DNA of 64,000 bases from Salarchaeum japonicum (GTDB lineage: Archaea; Halobacteriota; Halobacteria; Halobacteriales; Halobacteriaceae): assembly GCF_020614395.1 (NCBI RefSeq), contig NZ_CP085324.1, positions 749,564 to 813,563 of the forward strand, given 5' to 3'. A program made the position numbers and the translations under genes. Shown piece by piece: positions 31,576 through 38,690 of this stretch. The first letter of the stretch is position 1. Each line of letters begins with the position of its first letter. The notes below the pieces were generated by a model. The model did not search any database and was not told the origin of the DNA. It saw only the letters and a program-made list of their open reading frames with translations.

Positions 31576-32283
31576 GTCGTCGAGCAGTGAGCGCGCCCGC
31601 GCGGCGTCCGCGTCGTCGCCGCTCCGGACGTAGTCCCCGGCGGCGCGCGCCGCTGCGACCAACCGCTCCGACGCGTCGAGCGACACGTCGCCGTCCAGCG
31701 CCTGCACGCGCTTCACGTGGTCGCCGAGCGCTTCGAGGACTCGTCCGGCTTCGTCGGGTACCTCGTCCCGCGTGTCGAGCCACGACCGGACTTCGCGGCG
31801 GTACTCGGCGACCGCGGTCGCGTACGCCAGCCCGCGCACGGCCGTGAGCGACCCCGGTACGTCCCGCTCGTCGGGCCGCTCGCCGTCGTCCGCGCCGCGC
31901 AGGAGCGTCAGGAAGTAGTACTCTTCGTCGTCCGCGACGGAGAGCGCGCGTTCGAGTTCGGACGCGACGTACCCGAGTTCGCGCGCCGCCAGATAGGCGT
32001 CGTCGAGGTCGCGGAGGTCGCCGCCCGAGACGAACCCGCGCTCGCGGGCGTACCCGTTCGCCGCGCTCGCCGCCGCCTCGGCGGCCTCCGCGACGGTCGC
32101 GTTCGCGGCGAGCCGCCGCGCCTCGTCGAGGTCGAGTGCGGACGCCACGTCCGTGTGGTAGGTGCGATCGTCGGTGCCGACGCTCCGGATGCTCCCGCAG
32201 TCGGGGCACGTCACGCTCCCGGTCTCGTAGTACGACCAGCGCGTCCCGCACTCCGTGCACTCGCGCTCCCCGCGAATCTCCAT
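31570..32283 (-). CDS. TFIIB-type zinc-ribbon protein, DUF7117-like
   Basis: This 237-residue protein opens with a zinc ribbon (CTECG near 9-13 and CPDCG near 26-30). A long mostly alpha-helical region very rich in Ala, Asp, Glu and Arg follows (about 45-237). The halophile family starting MEIRGERECTECGTRWSYYETGSV-like is the one catalogued as DUF7117 (from memory). The function is unknown; zinc ribbon plus helical array suggests a protein-protein or nucleic-acid adaptor. It is cytoplasmic. The gene is monocistronic and convergent with the esterase. Confidence 0.75.
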   Translation of the reverse strand: MEIRGERECTECGTRWSYYETGSVTCPDCGSIRSVGTDDRTYHTDVASALDLDEARRLAANATVAEAAEAAASAANGYARERGFVSGGDLRDLDDAYLAARELGYVASELERALSVADDEEYYFLTLLRGADDGERPDERDVPGSLTAVRGLAYATAVAEYRREVRSWLDTRDEVPDEAGRVLEALGDHVKRVQALDGDVSLDASERLVAAARAAGDYVRSGDDADAARARSLLDDL

Positions 32284-32481
32284 GCGCGTACTGGGGACTG
32301 CGCGCTCAAAGAATGCGTGGTGTGCACGCGGCGATAGCGCTGGAACGGGCGTCCGCCGCGGGTTGCTCCCGCCCGTCCCCCTTCGGTCACGTCACGCCGT
32401 CCGCTGGCCGCGCCACCCTTCATGAACTCTGGGTCTGCACGACCCCTACACTTATCCGTGGGCGTGCGATACAGTCACGTG
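32284..32481. other. Upstream region between two divergent genes
   Basis: About 200 bp without a convincing gene. A TATA-like CACTTATCC (32449-32457) lies 24-32 bp before ATG 32482. That supports transcription of the small frame at 32482 and of the DUF7528 gene behind it. Otherwise nothing is recognised. Confidence 0.45.
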
Positions 32482-32562
32482 ATGTCTCAACACACGGTTT
32501 CCGTGTCCGAGGATAGAGTAAGCCGCCGTGAGGCGGCTGGTCGAGAAATTCTCGTCCAGTAA
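32482..32562 (+). CDS. Small leader ORF overlapping the next gene (26 residues)
   Basis: ATG 32482 opens a 26-codon frame (starts MSQHTVSVSEDRV, stop TAA 32560-32562). It runs 35 bp into the downstream gene in another frame (+1). It lies at the right distance from the TATA element to be the first translated codon of the mRNA. It could be a leader peptide that couples translation of the gene starting at GTG 32528, or the true N-terminus if a frameshift exists. Its conservation is not tested. Confidence 0.35.
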   Translation: MSQHTVSVSEDRVSRREAAGREILVQ

Positions 32563-32980
32563 GCCTTCTCCCACCGCGACCGCCGACGGCGCGACGGTTC
32601 ACGTCGAAGTCGACGGCCACGTCCACGGCCTCAGCCGCGAGCAGGCCGACGCGTTGCGCGACGAACTCGAAGACGCGCTCACCGCCCGCCAGGAGTTCCT
32701 GAACACCGCCTGCGAGCGACGCCTCGACGGGGCGTTCGTCGTCGAGCGCCGGGGCGCGGACTCCGCCGGCCACCGGAAGGTGTTCGAGTCGTTCGACGAG
32801 GTCGCTCGCCTCTTCGACCGGCTTCCGGCGGAGTTCACGGCCGAGGACTTGTCCGCGACCGGGCTCACCGGCGGGCGTCGCCACATGGTACTGTGGTTCT
32901 TCGTCGAACACCCCGACTTCGCGTGTTCGCTCGCGAGCCGACAGCCGCTGACCGCGGCCAAGGACGGGGGTGAGTCGTAG
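32528..32980 (+). CDS. Haloarchaeal conserved protein (probably DUF7528)
   Basis: This 150-residue soluble protein has strand TVHVEVDGHVHGLSREQADALRDELEDAL (about 24-52), a conserved FVVERRGADSAGHRKVFESF block (about 71-90) and EFTAEDLSATGLTGGRRHMVLWFFVEHP (about 102-130). The last part looks like a winged-helix-type end. The family is restricted to halophiles and the function is unknown; the DUF number is recalled. The start is GTG 32528, since no ATG precedes the conserved chain, and the TATA element is about 70 bp upstream. The small frame at 32482 overlaps its 5' end. Confidence 0.65.
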   Translation: MRRLVEKFSSSKPSPTATADGATVHVEVDGHVHGLSREQADALRDELEDALTARQEFLNTACERRLDGAFVVERRGADSAGHRKVFESFDEVARLFDRLPAEFTAEDLSATGLTGGRRHMVLWFFVEHPDFACSLASRQPLTAAKDGGES

Positions 32981-33011
32981 GTTCCTTGGGCGTCCCGTCG
33001 AACCGTCGTGT

Positions 33012-33101
33012 GTGATTTTCAGTATCGTCGCGCGCGACCCGGGGACGGGCGCGGTCGGTGTCGCGGTCTGGCACGGCCTGAGCCGGCTCGACCGAAAGTA
33101 G
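33012..33101 (+). pseudogene. Remnant of a DUF1028 (Ntn-hydrolase-like) gene
   Basis: GTG 33012 begins a 29-codon frame with the exact N-terminal signature of DUF1028 proteins (FSIVARDPGTGAVGVAV), then diverges (WHGLSRLDRK) and stops. Intact family members are 200-300 residues. Only the first strand-turn-strand survives, so the rest was deleted or replaced. The spacer that follows (33102-33137) carries the promoter region of the next small gene. Confidence 0.65.
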
Positions 33102-33137
33102 CCGGGACTTTTCCGAACGCGCGCCATACTCCCGGGT

Positions 33138-33284
33138 ATGCGCGACGAAGACGAGATTCGAGAGCAGTACGAGTTCCTCGTCGAACAGCTCGAATCGGAG
33201 GAGATGAACCACAAGGGCGTTCGCGAGATGTTCACGTACTACAAACGTGCACTCGGATGGGTGTTGGAGGAAGAATACATTTAG
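33138..33284 (+). CDS. Small haloarchaeal protein, 48 residues
   Basis: ATG 33138 opens a 48-codon frame: an acidic N-terminal helix (RDEDEIREQYEFLVEQLES), then EEMNHKGVREMFTYYKRALGWVLEEEY. It looks like a helical hairpin. The composition is typical of real halophile proteins, and there is a T-rich element (ACTTTTCC, 33107-33114) 24-31 bp upstream. I do not know the function; it resembles small conserved halophile proteins of the RNA-binding/adaptor size class. Confidence 0.65.
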   Translation: MRDEDEIREQYEFLVEQLESEEMNHKGVREMFTYYKRALGWVLEEEYI

Positions 33285-33310
33285 CGGCAGACGTTCCAGA
33301 CGCCGATACC

Positions 33311-33430
33311 TTTATCCTTGTAGGGGCGTTTGATTCGGGTGACGCTTCGCTTGGAGGGCCGAAGCGTCAGCGGGGACCAATTCAGGGCGGCAGCGACCCC
33401 GGGTTTTCCGGGGTCATGCCTTTCCCCTTC
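33311..33430 (+). ncRNA. Candidate structured small RNA
   Basis: A TATA-like TTTATCC (33311-33317) is followed about 24 bp later by a compact structured stretch. It has a perfect 9-bp stem, GACGCTTCG-N10-CGAAGCGTC (33341-33368), and a perfect 8-bp stem, GACCCCGG-N5-CCGGGGTC (33395-33415). Flanking helices GGCA/TGCC and GGGG/CCCC lie around the second stem. A TTTCCCCTTCTG pyrimidine-rich end follows. No protein frame fits. It does not match tRNA, C/D box, SRP or RNase P features that I know. Confidence 0.45.
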
Positions 33431-33450
33431 TGAACTACACTACGTAGCGT

Positions 33451-33490
33451 CCGCTCCGCGGTTTTCTCGCCTCAGAAAACTAGGGAGCGG
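33451..33490. terminator. Nested hairpin between candidate RNA and SLC13 gene
   Basis: CCGCTCC (33451-33457) pairs with GGAGCGG (33484-33490). Inside it GTTTTCT pairs with AGAAAAC around a 6-nt loop. The structure sits 11 bp past the stop of the minus-strand transporter gene and could end both converging transcripts. Confidence 0.45.
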
Positions 33491-33500
33491 TGCGTCCGGC

Positions 33501-35090
33501 CTACCAGAGGATGGCGGGCCAGACGAAGTAGAAGAGCGCGGTGATGAGCGCCGTCAGGACGAGCGTCATCAGGACGTTGAGGACGACGCCGGCGCGCATC
33601 ATGTGTTTCTGCCGGATGTAGCCGCTGCCGAAGACGATGGCGTTCGGCGGGGTGGCGACGGGGAGCGCGAACGCGAAGCTCGCGGCGACCGCGCCGGAGA
33701 CGGCGAGGAAGACGGCGGCGGCTTCGGGGACGACGCCGAGCGTGCCGGCGAGCACGCTCCCGAGGCTGACGAGCACGGGCACGACGATGGTCGCGGTCGC
33801 GGTGTTCGAGGTCATCTCCGTGAGGAAGATGATGAGCAGGACGACCGCGAACACGATGGCGAGCACGGGCGCGTCCGTGAGGTTCGTGAAGATGCCGGAC
33901 GCGATCCAGCGCGTCGCGCCGGTCGCGGCGAACGCGTCGGCGAGCGCGATACCGCCGCCGAACAGGAGGATGGTTCCCCAGTCGATGTCTTCGAGGTCGT
34001 CCCACTCGACGGTGTCCGCGAGGACGAGCGCGGGGATGGCGTAGAGGCCGACCATCACGTAGTAGAGGAGGCCTTGGTGGCCTTCGACGCCGAGCAGGGT
34101 TTCGCCGGACCCGCCGTAGAGCGTCGTCCAGAACGCGCTGGAGAGGTCGAGACCGAGGACGGTTTCGAGGAGCCAGTGGAGCGGGCCGCTGAGGCCGCCG
34201 AGAACCCAGAGGCCCGCGGTCGCGGCGAAGATGTAGGCGACGCGGCGGGCGCGCGGCCCGAGGTCGCCCTCCTCCGCGAGGTACTCGCGGGCCTGTTCGC
34301 GGGCGTCGCTCACGTCACTGATTTCGGGCGGGAACAGCCGGAACGTGAGGACGTACCAGACGATGGGGAGCGTGATGACGACGATGGGGAGGCCGATGAT
34401 GAGCCACTCCGCGAAGCTGATGGAGTAGCCGAGTTGTTGTTCGAGGACGGCGGCGACGACGGCGTTCGGCGGCGTGCCGATGAGGGTGCCGACGCCACCC
34501 ACTGAGGCGGCGTACGCGGTGCCGAGCAGGGTCGAAATCTGGATGTTCGAGAAGGACGCGGCGTCGTCGCTCTGCTCCTGGACTTCGTCGCGGCCGACGA
34601 CCTGCGCGAGCACGCCGAGCGCGATGGGCGTCATCATCGCCGTGGTCGCGGTGTTGGACACCCACATCGAGAGGAGAGCGGTCGCGATCATTATCGCGCC
34701 GATGAGCCGCCGGGGCGTCGAGCCCATGCGCGCCATGATGTAGAGCGCGATGCGGCGGTCGATGTCGTACTTCTGGAGCGCGTTCGCGAGCATGAACCCC
34801 GCGATGAAGAGGAAGATGAGGTGGTCGGCGAACCCGGTGAGCGCGGCGTCGATGTCCGGGTAGACGCCGAACGCGGTGAGCAGGACGGGTATCGAGAGCG
34901 CGGTGACGGCGAGCGGTATCGCGCCGGTCACCCAGAGCACGGCGGCGAAGACGAGGGTGGCGAGCGCGTACTGTCCCTTCAGTGAGAGGCCGGTGAGGTC
35001 GGGGCCGAACCCGACGACGACGGCGAGTAATGCAGCCACGAGGAACGTGGCGAGTCGGCCGCGAGGACTCCGAATATCCATCTGTATCAT
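33501..35090 (-). CDS. SLC13/DASS-family Na+-coupled carboxylate or anion transporter
   Basis: This 529-residue inner-membrane protein has about 11-12 hydrophobic segments. It carries the two DASS signatures in inverted halves: WVSNTATTAMM plus GTLIGTPPNAV in the first half and EMTSNTATATIV plus VATPPNAIVFGSGY in the second. The SNT loops bind Na+ and substrate. Substrates of the family include C4-dicarboxylates, citrate, sulfate and phosphate; the specific one is not shown. The ATG at 35090 lies inside a 17-bp palindrome. A minus-strand TATA (CGTATAGG, about 35114-35121) lies 24-31 bp upstream. Confidence 0.93.
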   Translation of the reverse strand: MIQMDIRSPRGRLATFLVAALLAVVVGFGPDLTGLSLKGQYALATLVFAAVLWVTGAIPLAVTALSIPVLLTAFGVYPDIDAALTGFADHLIFLFIAGFMLANALQKYDIDRRIALYIMARMGSTPRRLIGAIMIATALLSMWVSNTATTAMMTPIALGVLAQVVGRDEVQEQSDDAASFSNIQISTLLGTAYAASVGGVGTLIGTPPNAVVAAVLEQQLGYSISFAEWLIIGLPIVVITLPIVWYVLTFRLFPPEISDVSDAREQAREYLAEEGDLGPRARRVAYIFAATAGLWVLGGLSGPLHWLLETVLGLDLSSAFWTTLYGGSGETLLGVEGHQGLLYYVMVGLYAIPALVLADTVEWDDLEDIDWGTILLFGGGIALADAFAATGATRWIASGIFTNLTDAPVLAIVFAVVLLIIFLTEMTSNTATATIVVPVLVSLGSVLAGTLGVVPEAAAVFLAVSGAVAASFAFALPVATPPNAIVFGSGYIRQKHMMRAGVVLNVLMTLVLTALITALFYFVWPAILW

Positions 35091-35098
35091 TGATACAG
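35082..35098 (-). promoter_or_regulatory. Palindrome over the SLC13 start codon (operator candidate)
   Basis: CTGTATCA-T-TGATACAG is a perfect 8+1+8 palindrome that contains the transporter's ATG and the expected transcription start. A repressor bound there would block initiation. The neighbouring HTH gene (35141-35380) is an obvious candidate regulator, by position only. Confidence 0.5.
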
Positions 35099-35140
35099 CG
35101 TCCGGTAACCACCCCTATACGTAATGATTTTCGATACGGG

Positions 35141-35380
35141 TTAGAAGTGCCGTACCAGCACCCGCACCTGCTCGTCGCTGAGCTCCGCCGCGTACAGCTC
35201 GAAGAGCCGCCGCCGCCGGTCGCCCGACAGCCCGCGACTCCCGGATTCGAGCATCGAGACGTGCGCCTGCAGGATGCCGTCCATCTCGCGCTCGACGCCG
35301 CGCTGCTCGTAGCCGGCGGCCACCCGGAGCAGTCGCCACGCGAGCGGCGACACCGCCGAGAGGTCTACCTCGTCGTCCAT
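35141..35380 (-). CDS. Small XRE/Cro-like helix-turn-helix protein
   Basis: This 79-residue, almost all-helical protein resembles a Cro/C1-type HTH: WRLLRVAAGYEQRGVEREM, then DGILQAHVSMLESGSRGLSGDRRRRLFELY. In this reading QAHVSMLESGSR is the recognition helix and following turn. There is no effector domain, so it is a bare DNA-binding unit. It is encoded 50 bp upstream of the SLC13 gene on the same strand, next to a palindrome, so local control of the transporter is plausible. ATG 35380 is chosen; a GTG 18 bp upstream adds only six basic residues. Confidence 0.6.
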   Translation of the reverse strand: MDDEVDLSAVSPLAWRLLRVAAGYEQRGVEREMDGILQAHVSMLESGSRGLSGDRRRRLFELYAAELSDEQVRVLVRHF

Positions 35381-35437
35381 CCGTGTCGAGCGTCGCACAC
35401 GGCCGCTAAAGTAGTGTCGTCCTGCACCCTCCCGCGG

Positions 35438-35698
35438 TCACGCGACTTCGAACCCGCCGCCGGACGCCCCGCTCGCGTCCTCCGCCCACTCCAGTTCGAG
35501 TTCGAGGCTCGTCTCCGCGCCCTCGCGCTCGACCTTCACCTCGAACTCCACCGTCTCCGGCGGATTCACCGTGAGTTCCTCGTCGCCCGACCGGAGCGTC
35601 ACCGCGCCGTCGTCGAGTCGGTCGGCGACCGACCGCAGGTAGTCCGCGACCGCCGCGCGCGATTCCTCCGTCTCGCTCTCGAACAGCACTTCTTCCAT
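35438..35698 (-). CDS. Amphi-Trp domain protein
   Basis: This 86-residue protein starts MEEVLFESETEESRAAVADYLRSVADRLDDG, the signature of the amphi-Trp domain. The chain continues with VTLRSGDEELTVNPPETVEFEVKVERE and the LELELEW strand. The function of the domain is unknown; it is common in haloarchaea and some bacteria. ATG 35698 is placed at the domain start; codons further upstream are basic and non-conserved. It stands between the HTH gene and a divergent membrane zinc-ribbon gene. Confidence 0.85.
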   Translation of the reverse strand: MEEVLFESETEESRAAVADYLRSVADRLDDGAVTLRSGDEELTVNPPETVEFEVKVEREGAETSLELELEWAEDASGASGGGFEVA

Positions 35699-35774
35699 AC
35701 CCGAGTGCACGCGCCCCGGCCGCATAACCGTGGTGACGACACGCTTACCCCGCGCAGACCCGTGCGCTCGCGTG

Positions 35775-36014
35775 ATGGGCTCGCGCACGCGCACCGCGCT
35801 CGTCAGCCTCGCCGCCAGCCTCGCCGTCAGCGCCGCCGTCTACCACTACACCGGCTGGTTCGTCTTCTTCATCGCGCTCCCCTTCGTCCCCCTCCTCTTT
35901 CGCGAGGACGAGACCGAGCCGCCCGTCCGCGAGTGCCCCGAGTGCGGCTTCTCCACGCGGGACGCCGACTACGACTTCTGCCCCCGGGACGGCGCTCGAC
36001 TCGTCGAACGCTGA
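35775..36014 (+). CDS. Small membrane protein with C-terminal zinc ribbon
   Basis: This 79-residue protein has two hydrophobic segments (about 8-22 and 26-40, TALVSLAASLAVSAAVYHYTGWFVFFIALPF). A cytoplasmic zinc ribbon follows, CPECG near residue 54 and CPRDG near 69. Zinc-ribbon membrane proteins of this type are frequent in archaea and unassigned. ATG 35775 was chosen since codons before it are not membrane-like. The stop is directly adjacent to the stop of the convergent AI-2E gene. Confidence 0.7.
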   Translation: MGSRTRTALVSLAASLAVSAAVYHYTGWFVFFIALPFVPLLFREDETEPPVRECPECGFSTRDADYDFCPRDGARLVER

Positions 36015-37253
36015 CTACTCGTCGGACTCCTCGCCCGCTCCCGTTTCGCCGTCCGCCGACGCCGTCCGCTCGGCGTCCCCGTCCGTCTCGGCGTCCGCGT
36101 CGGCGGTCGGTTCGGTGTCGTCGCCCGCCACGTCGTCCGCGGGTTCCTGGTCGGTGTCGTCGGCGAGGAGGCCGCCGATTGCTTCGGACTCTATCGGGCG
36201 GCCGGCGATGAGTTCGGGGAGGACGAGTTTCACGAAGTGCACGAGGAGCACGAGGAGCATCGGGCCGAGGAAGATGCCGTACCAGCCCCAGAGGAGCGGG
36301 CCGAAGATGTACGCGAGCATCACCATCCCGAGGTGGAGGCCGCGCCCGGAGACGTACGGGCGGAGGACGAGGTCGGGGATGACGTCCACGATGAGGAAGG
36401 AGACGACGAAGAAGAGCAGGGGGAACCAGAGGAGGGCGGTGCTGGTGGAGACGGCGATGCCGGCGAGGTAGGCGAGCAGGGGGATGTAGACGAGTTTGAT
36501 GCCGACGACGGGGATGAGGCTGGCGACGCCGGTGAGCACGCCGAGCAGGACGGGGTAGGGGATGCCGAGGCCGGTGGGCGCGACGTAGTCGAGCGCGCTG
36601 TACGAGATGCCGCCGATGATGCCCGTGAAGACGGCGTTGAGGATGTTCCCGAAGAAGATGTTCGAGAAGTCGTGGTCGACGCGCGCGAAGTACGCCTCGA
36701 CGACGCCGTCCGCGTCGGAGAACCGGCGGCGGAACCACCGGGCGAGCCGGTGGTCGTCGCGCAGGAGGTAGAACGCCATCGTTATCATCACGAACAGGTG
36801 GAGCGCGGCGTTCCCGATGAATCCGAGGTAGCCGGACGCGTTCGAGACGAACACCTGCGCGGCCTCCACGAAGTTCGGGTCGTCGAGCAGCGACTGGGGG
36901 TCTTGGACGATGCCGGAGACGTCGAAGTAGGGCTGGAGGATGGCCTCCAACTGGGTGAGTTCGATGTCGCGCGCGGCGAGGAACTTATCGAACTCCTGGA
37001 GGCCGACGGCGAGCGTGTACGCGAGCAGGAGGAGCGCGGGGAGCGCGAGCGCGAGCAGGCTGATGGCGGCGGCGAGACTCGGCGGCCGGACGCGCTTCTT
37101 CAGCCGGCGGTAGACGGGCCGGGTGGCGTAGTAGAGGAAGACGCCGAAGACGAATGTTCCGAGGAAGCGGTAGACGACGAACGCGAGCGCGAGCGCGAGG
37201 AGGGAGCCGGCGGCCCACCAGCCGGCGCGCGCCCGGTCGTAGTCGAACTCCAT
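36015..37253 (-). CDS. AI-2E/PerM-family transporter
   Basis: This 412-residue polytopic protein of the AI-2 exporter family (TqsA/PerM/YdiK) has seven to eight hydrophobic segments. It carries the family core IGNAALHLFVMITMAFYLLRDD (about 165-186), FFGNILNAVFTGIIGGISY and LVLRPYVSGRGLHLGMVMLAYIFGPLLWGWYGIFLGP. The last 55 residues are a disordered Asp/Glu/Thr/Ala-rich tail, the typical halophile extension. The substrate is unknown; some members are Na+/H+ antiporters. ATG 37253 marks the first membrane-compatible start; upstream codons are basic. Confidence 0.87.
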   Translation of the reverse strand: MEFDYDRARAGWWAAGSLLALALAFVVYRFLGTFVFGVFLYYATRPVYRRLKKRVRPPSLAAAISLLALALPALLLLAYTLAVGLQEFDKFLAARDIELTQLEAILQPYFDVSGIVQDPQSLLDDPNFVEAAQVFVSNASGYLGFIGNAALHLFVMITMAFYLLRDDHRLARWFRRRFSDADGVVEAYFARVDHDFSNIFFGNILNAVFTGIIGGISYSALDYVAPTGLGIPYPVLLGVLTGVASLIPVVGIKLVYIPLLAYLAGIAVSTSTALLWFPLLFFVVSFLIVDVIPDLVLRPYVSGRGLHLGMVMLAYIFGPLLWGWYGIFLGPMLLVLLVHFVKLVLPELIAGRPIESEAIGGLLADDTDQEPADDVAGDDTEPTADADAETDGDAERTASADGETGAGEESDE

Positions 37254-37332
37254 ACGTTCGGGTGGCCGGGTGGAACCAAAAACCTTCCACCCTGCCGCAT
37301 CGCTTATCACCCCGGGTCGGTAAGTCGCGTGA

Positions 37333-38634
37333 GTGCCGCTCGGAGTCGAGTCCATCGTTGCGTCGCCGCCCCTCGACACCAGCGTCGCCCGTATCGCCAT
37401 CGCGGTCGCGCTCGGGTTGTTCCTCGGGCTCGAACGCGAGTGGTCGCAGAAGGCCGCGGGCATCCGGACGTTCGCCCTCATCAGCGTGCTCGGCGCTATC
37501 TTCGCGCTCCACGATTCGGCGCGGTGTGCGGGCGACGGCGTCTGCGTGCCCGTGCTCGTCCCCGTCGGCGGCCTGTTCGTGACGGTGCTCGCGGGCGTCC
37601 TGATGTACAACGGGATGGCGTCCGACGAGGGCCTCCACCTGACGACATCGGTGAGTCTCGTCGTCGCGTACGGCGTCGGCGTGCTCGCGGCGCTCGGCGA
37701 ACTCCTGCCGGCGACGGTGGTCGCGGTGACGAGCAGTCTCCTCCTCGTCCTGAAGCGCGAACTCCACGGGTTCGCGTGGGGGCTCAACCGCGAGGAGATG
37801 CGGTCGGTGACGGAGTTCGCCATCCTCTCCTTCGTCGTCTACCCGCTCCTCCCCGCGGGCACCGTTCCGGTCGCGCTCGGCCCCGCGACGGTCGAAATCG
37901 AACCCCGGGTCGTCTGGCTGATGGTCGTGTTCGTCGCGGGCATCGGCATCGCGAACTACGTCGTCGTGAAGACGTACGGCTCGAAGGGCATCGCCGTCAC
38001 GGGCTTCTTCGGCGGCCTTGCGTCCTCCACGGCGGTCGTCGGGACGATGCTCGACCACGTCGGGGAGCGCGCGGAGGCCGCGGCGTACGCCGTCGCGGGC
38101 GTCCTTCTCGCGAACGCGGCGATGGCGCTCCGCAACCTCCTCATCGTGCTCGTGTTCACGCTCGGCGGCCGGCCGCTCTGGCCGGTCGTCCCGCCGCTCG
38201 CCGTCGTCGTCCTCGGGAGCGTCGCGGTCGCCGCGCTCACCGCCGACTGGGGCGAGAGCGTGCCGATGGACCTCGACAGCCCGTTCTCGACGCGGAACGC
38301 GCTCTCGTTCGGCGCGATGTTCGCCGTCGTGCTCGCGGCGGGCGGACTGGCGGAGGCGGAGTTCGGCGCGCTCGGGTTCTACGCGACCGCGGTCTTCTCG
38401 GGACTGGTGTCGAGCGCGGGCGCGACCACGTCCGCCGTCGTCCTCTACCGCACCGGCGGCCTCGACTCGCACACCGCGGTCGTCGCGGTGTTCCTCGCGA
38501 CCGCGTCCAGCATCGGCGTGAAGGTCGCGCTCGCGGCGACGAGCACGAACCGCGCGTTCGCCCGCCGTGTCGCCGCGTGGAGCGTCGTCCTCCTCGTCGC
38601 CGGCGGCCTCGTCGCGGCCGTCTCCACGATGTAA
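37333..38634 (+). CDS. MgtC/SapB plus DUF4010 membrane protein
   Basis: This 433-residue protein has two fused parts. The N-terminal MgtC/SapB-type domain (about 18-155) contains the conserved GLFLGLERE and GIRTFALISVLGA. The C-terminal DUF4010 domain (about 190-433) contains KTYGSKGIAVTGFFGGLASSTAVVG and FSGLVSSAGATTSAVVL. About 12 hydrophobic segments are present. MgtC proteins affect Mg2+ homeostasis and ATPase control; DUF4010 is uncharacterised. The start is GTG 37333; there is no better ATG. It faces the AI-2E gene divergently and ends 57 bp before the aminotransferase. Confidence 0.85.
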   Translation: MPLGVESIVASPPLDTSVARIAIAVALGLFLGLEREWSQKAAGIRTFALISVLGAIFALHDSARCAGDGVCVPVLVPVGGLFVTVLAGVLMYNGMASDEGLHLTTSVSLVVAYGVGVLAALGELLPATVVAVTSSLLLVLKRELHGFAWGLNREEMRSVTEFAILSFVVYPLLPAGTVPVALGPATVEIEPRVVWLMVVFVAGIGIANYVVVKTYGSKGIAVTGFFGGLASSTAVVGTMLDHVGERAEAAAYAVAGVLLANAAMALRNLLIVLVFTLGGRPLWPVVPPLAVVVLGSVAVAALTADWGESVPMDLDSPFSTRNALSFGAMFAVVLAAGGLAEAEFGALGFYATAVFSGLVSSAGATTSAVVLYRTGGLDSHTAVVAVFLATASSIGVKVALAATSTNRAFARRVAAWSVVLLVAGGLVAAVSTM

Positions 38635-38690
38635 TACTTGCCGCGGACGAAACGGACACCTTTTACCTCGGGGGCGTGCCTCCTACCAGC

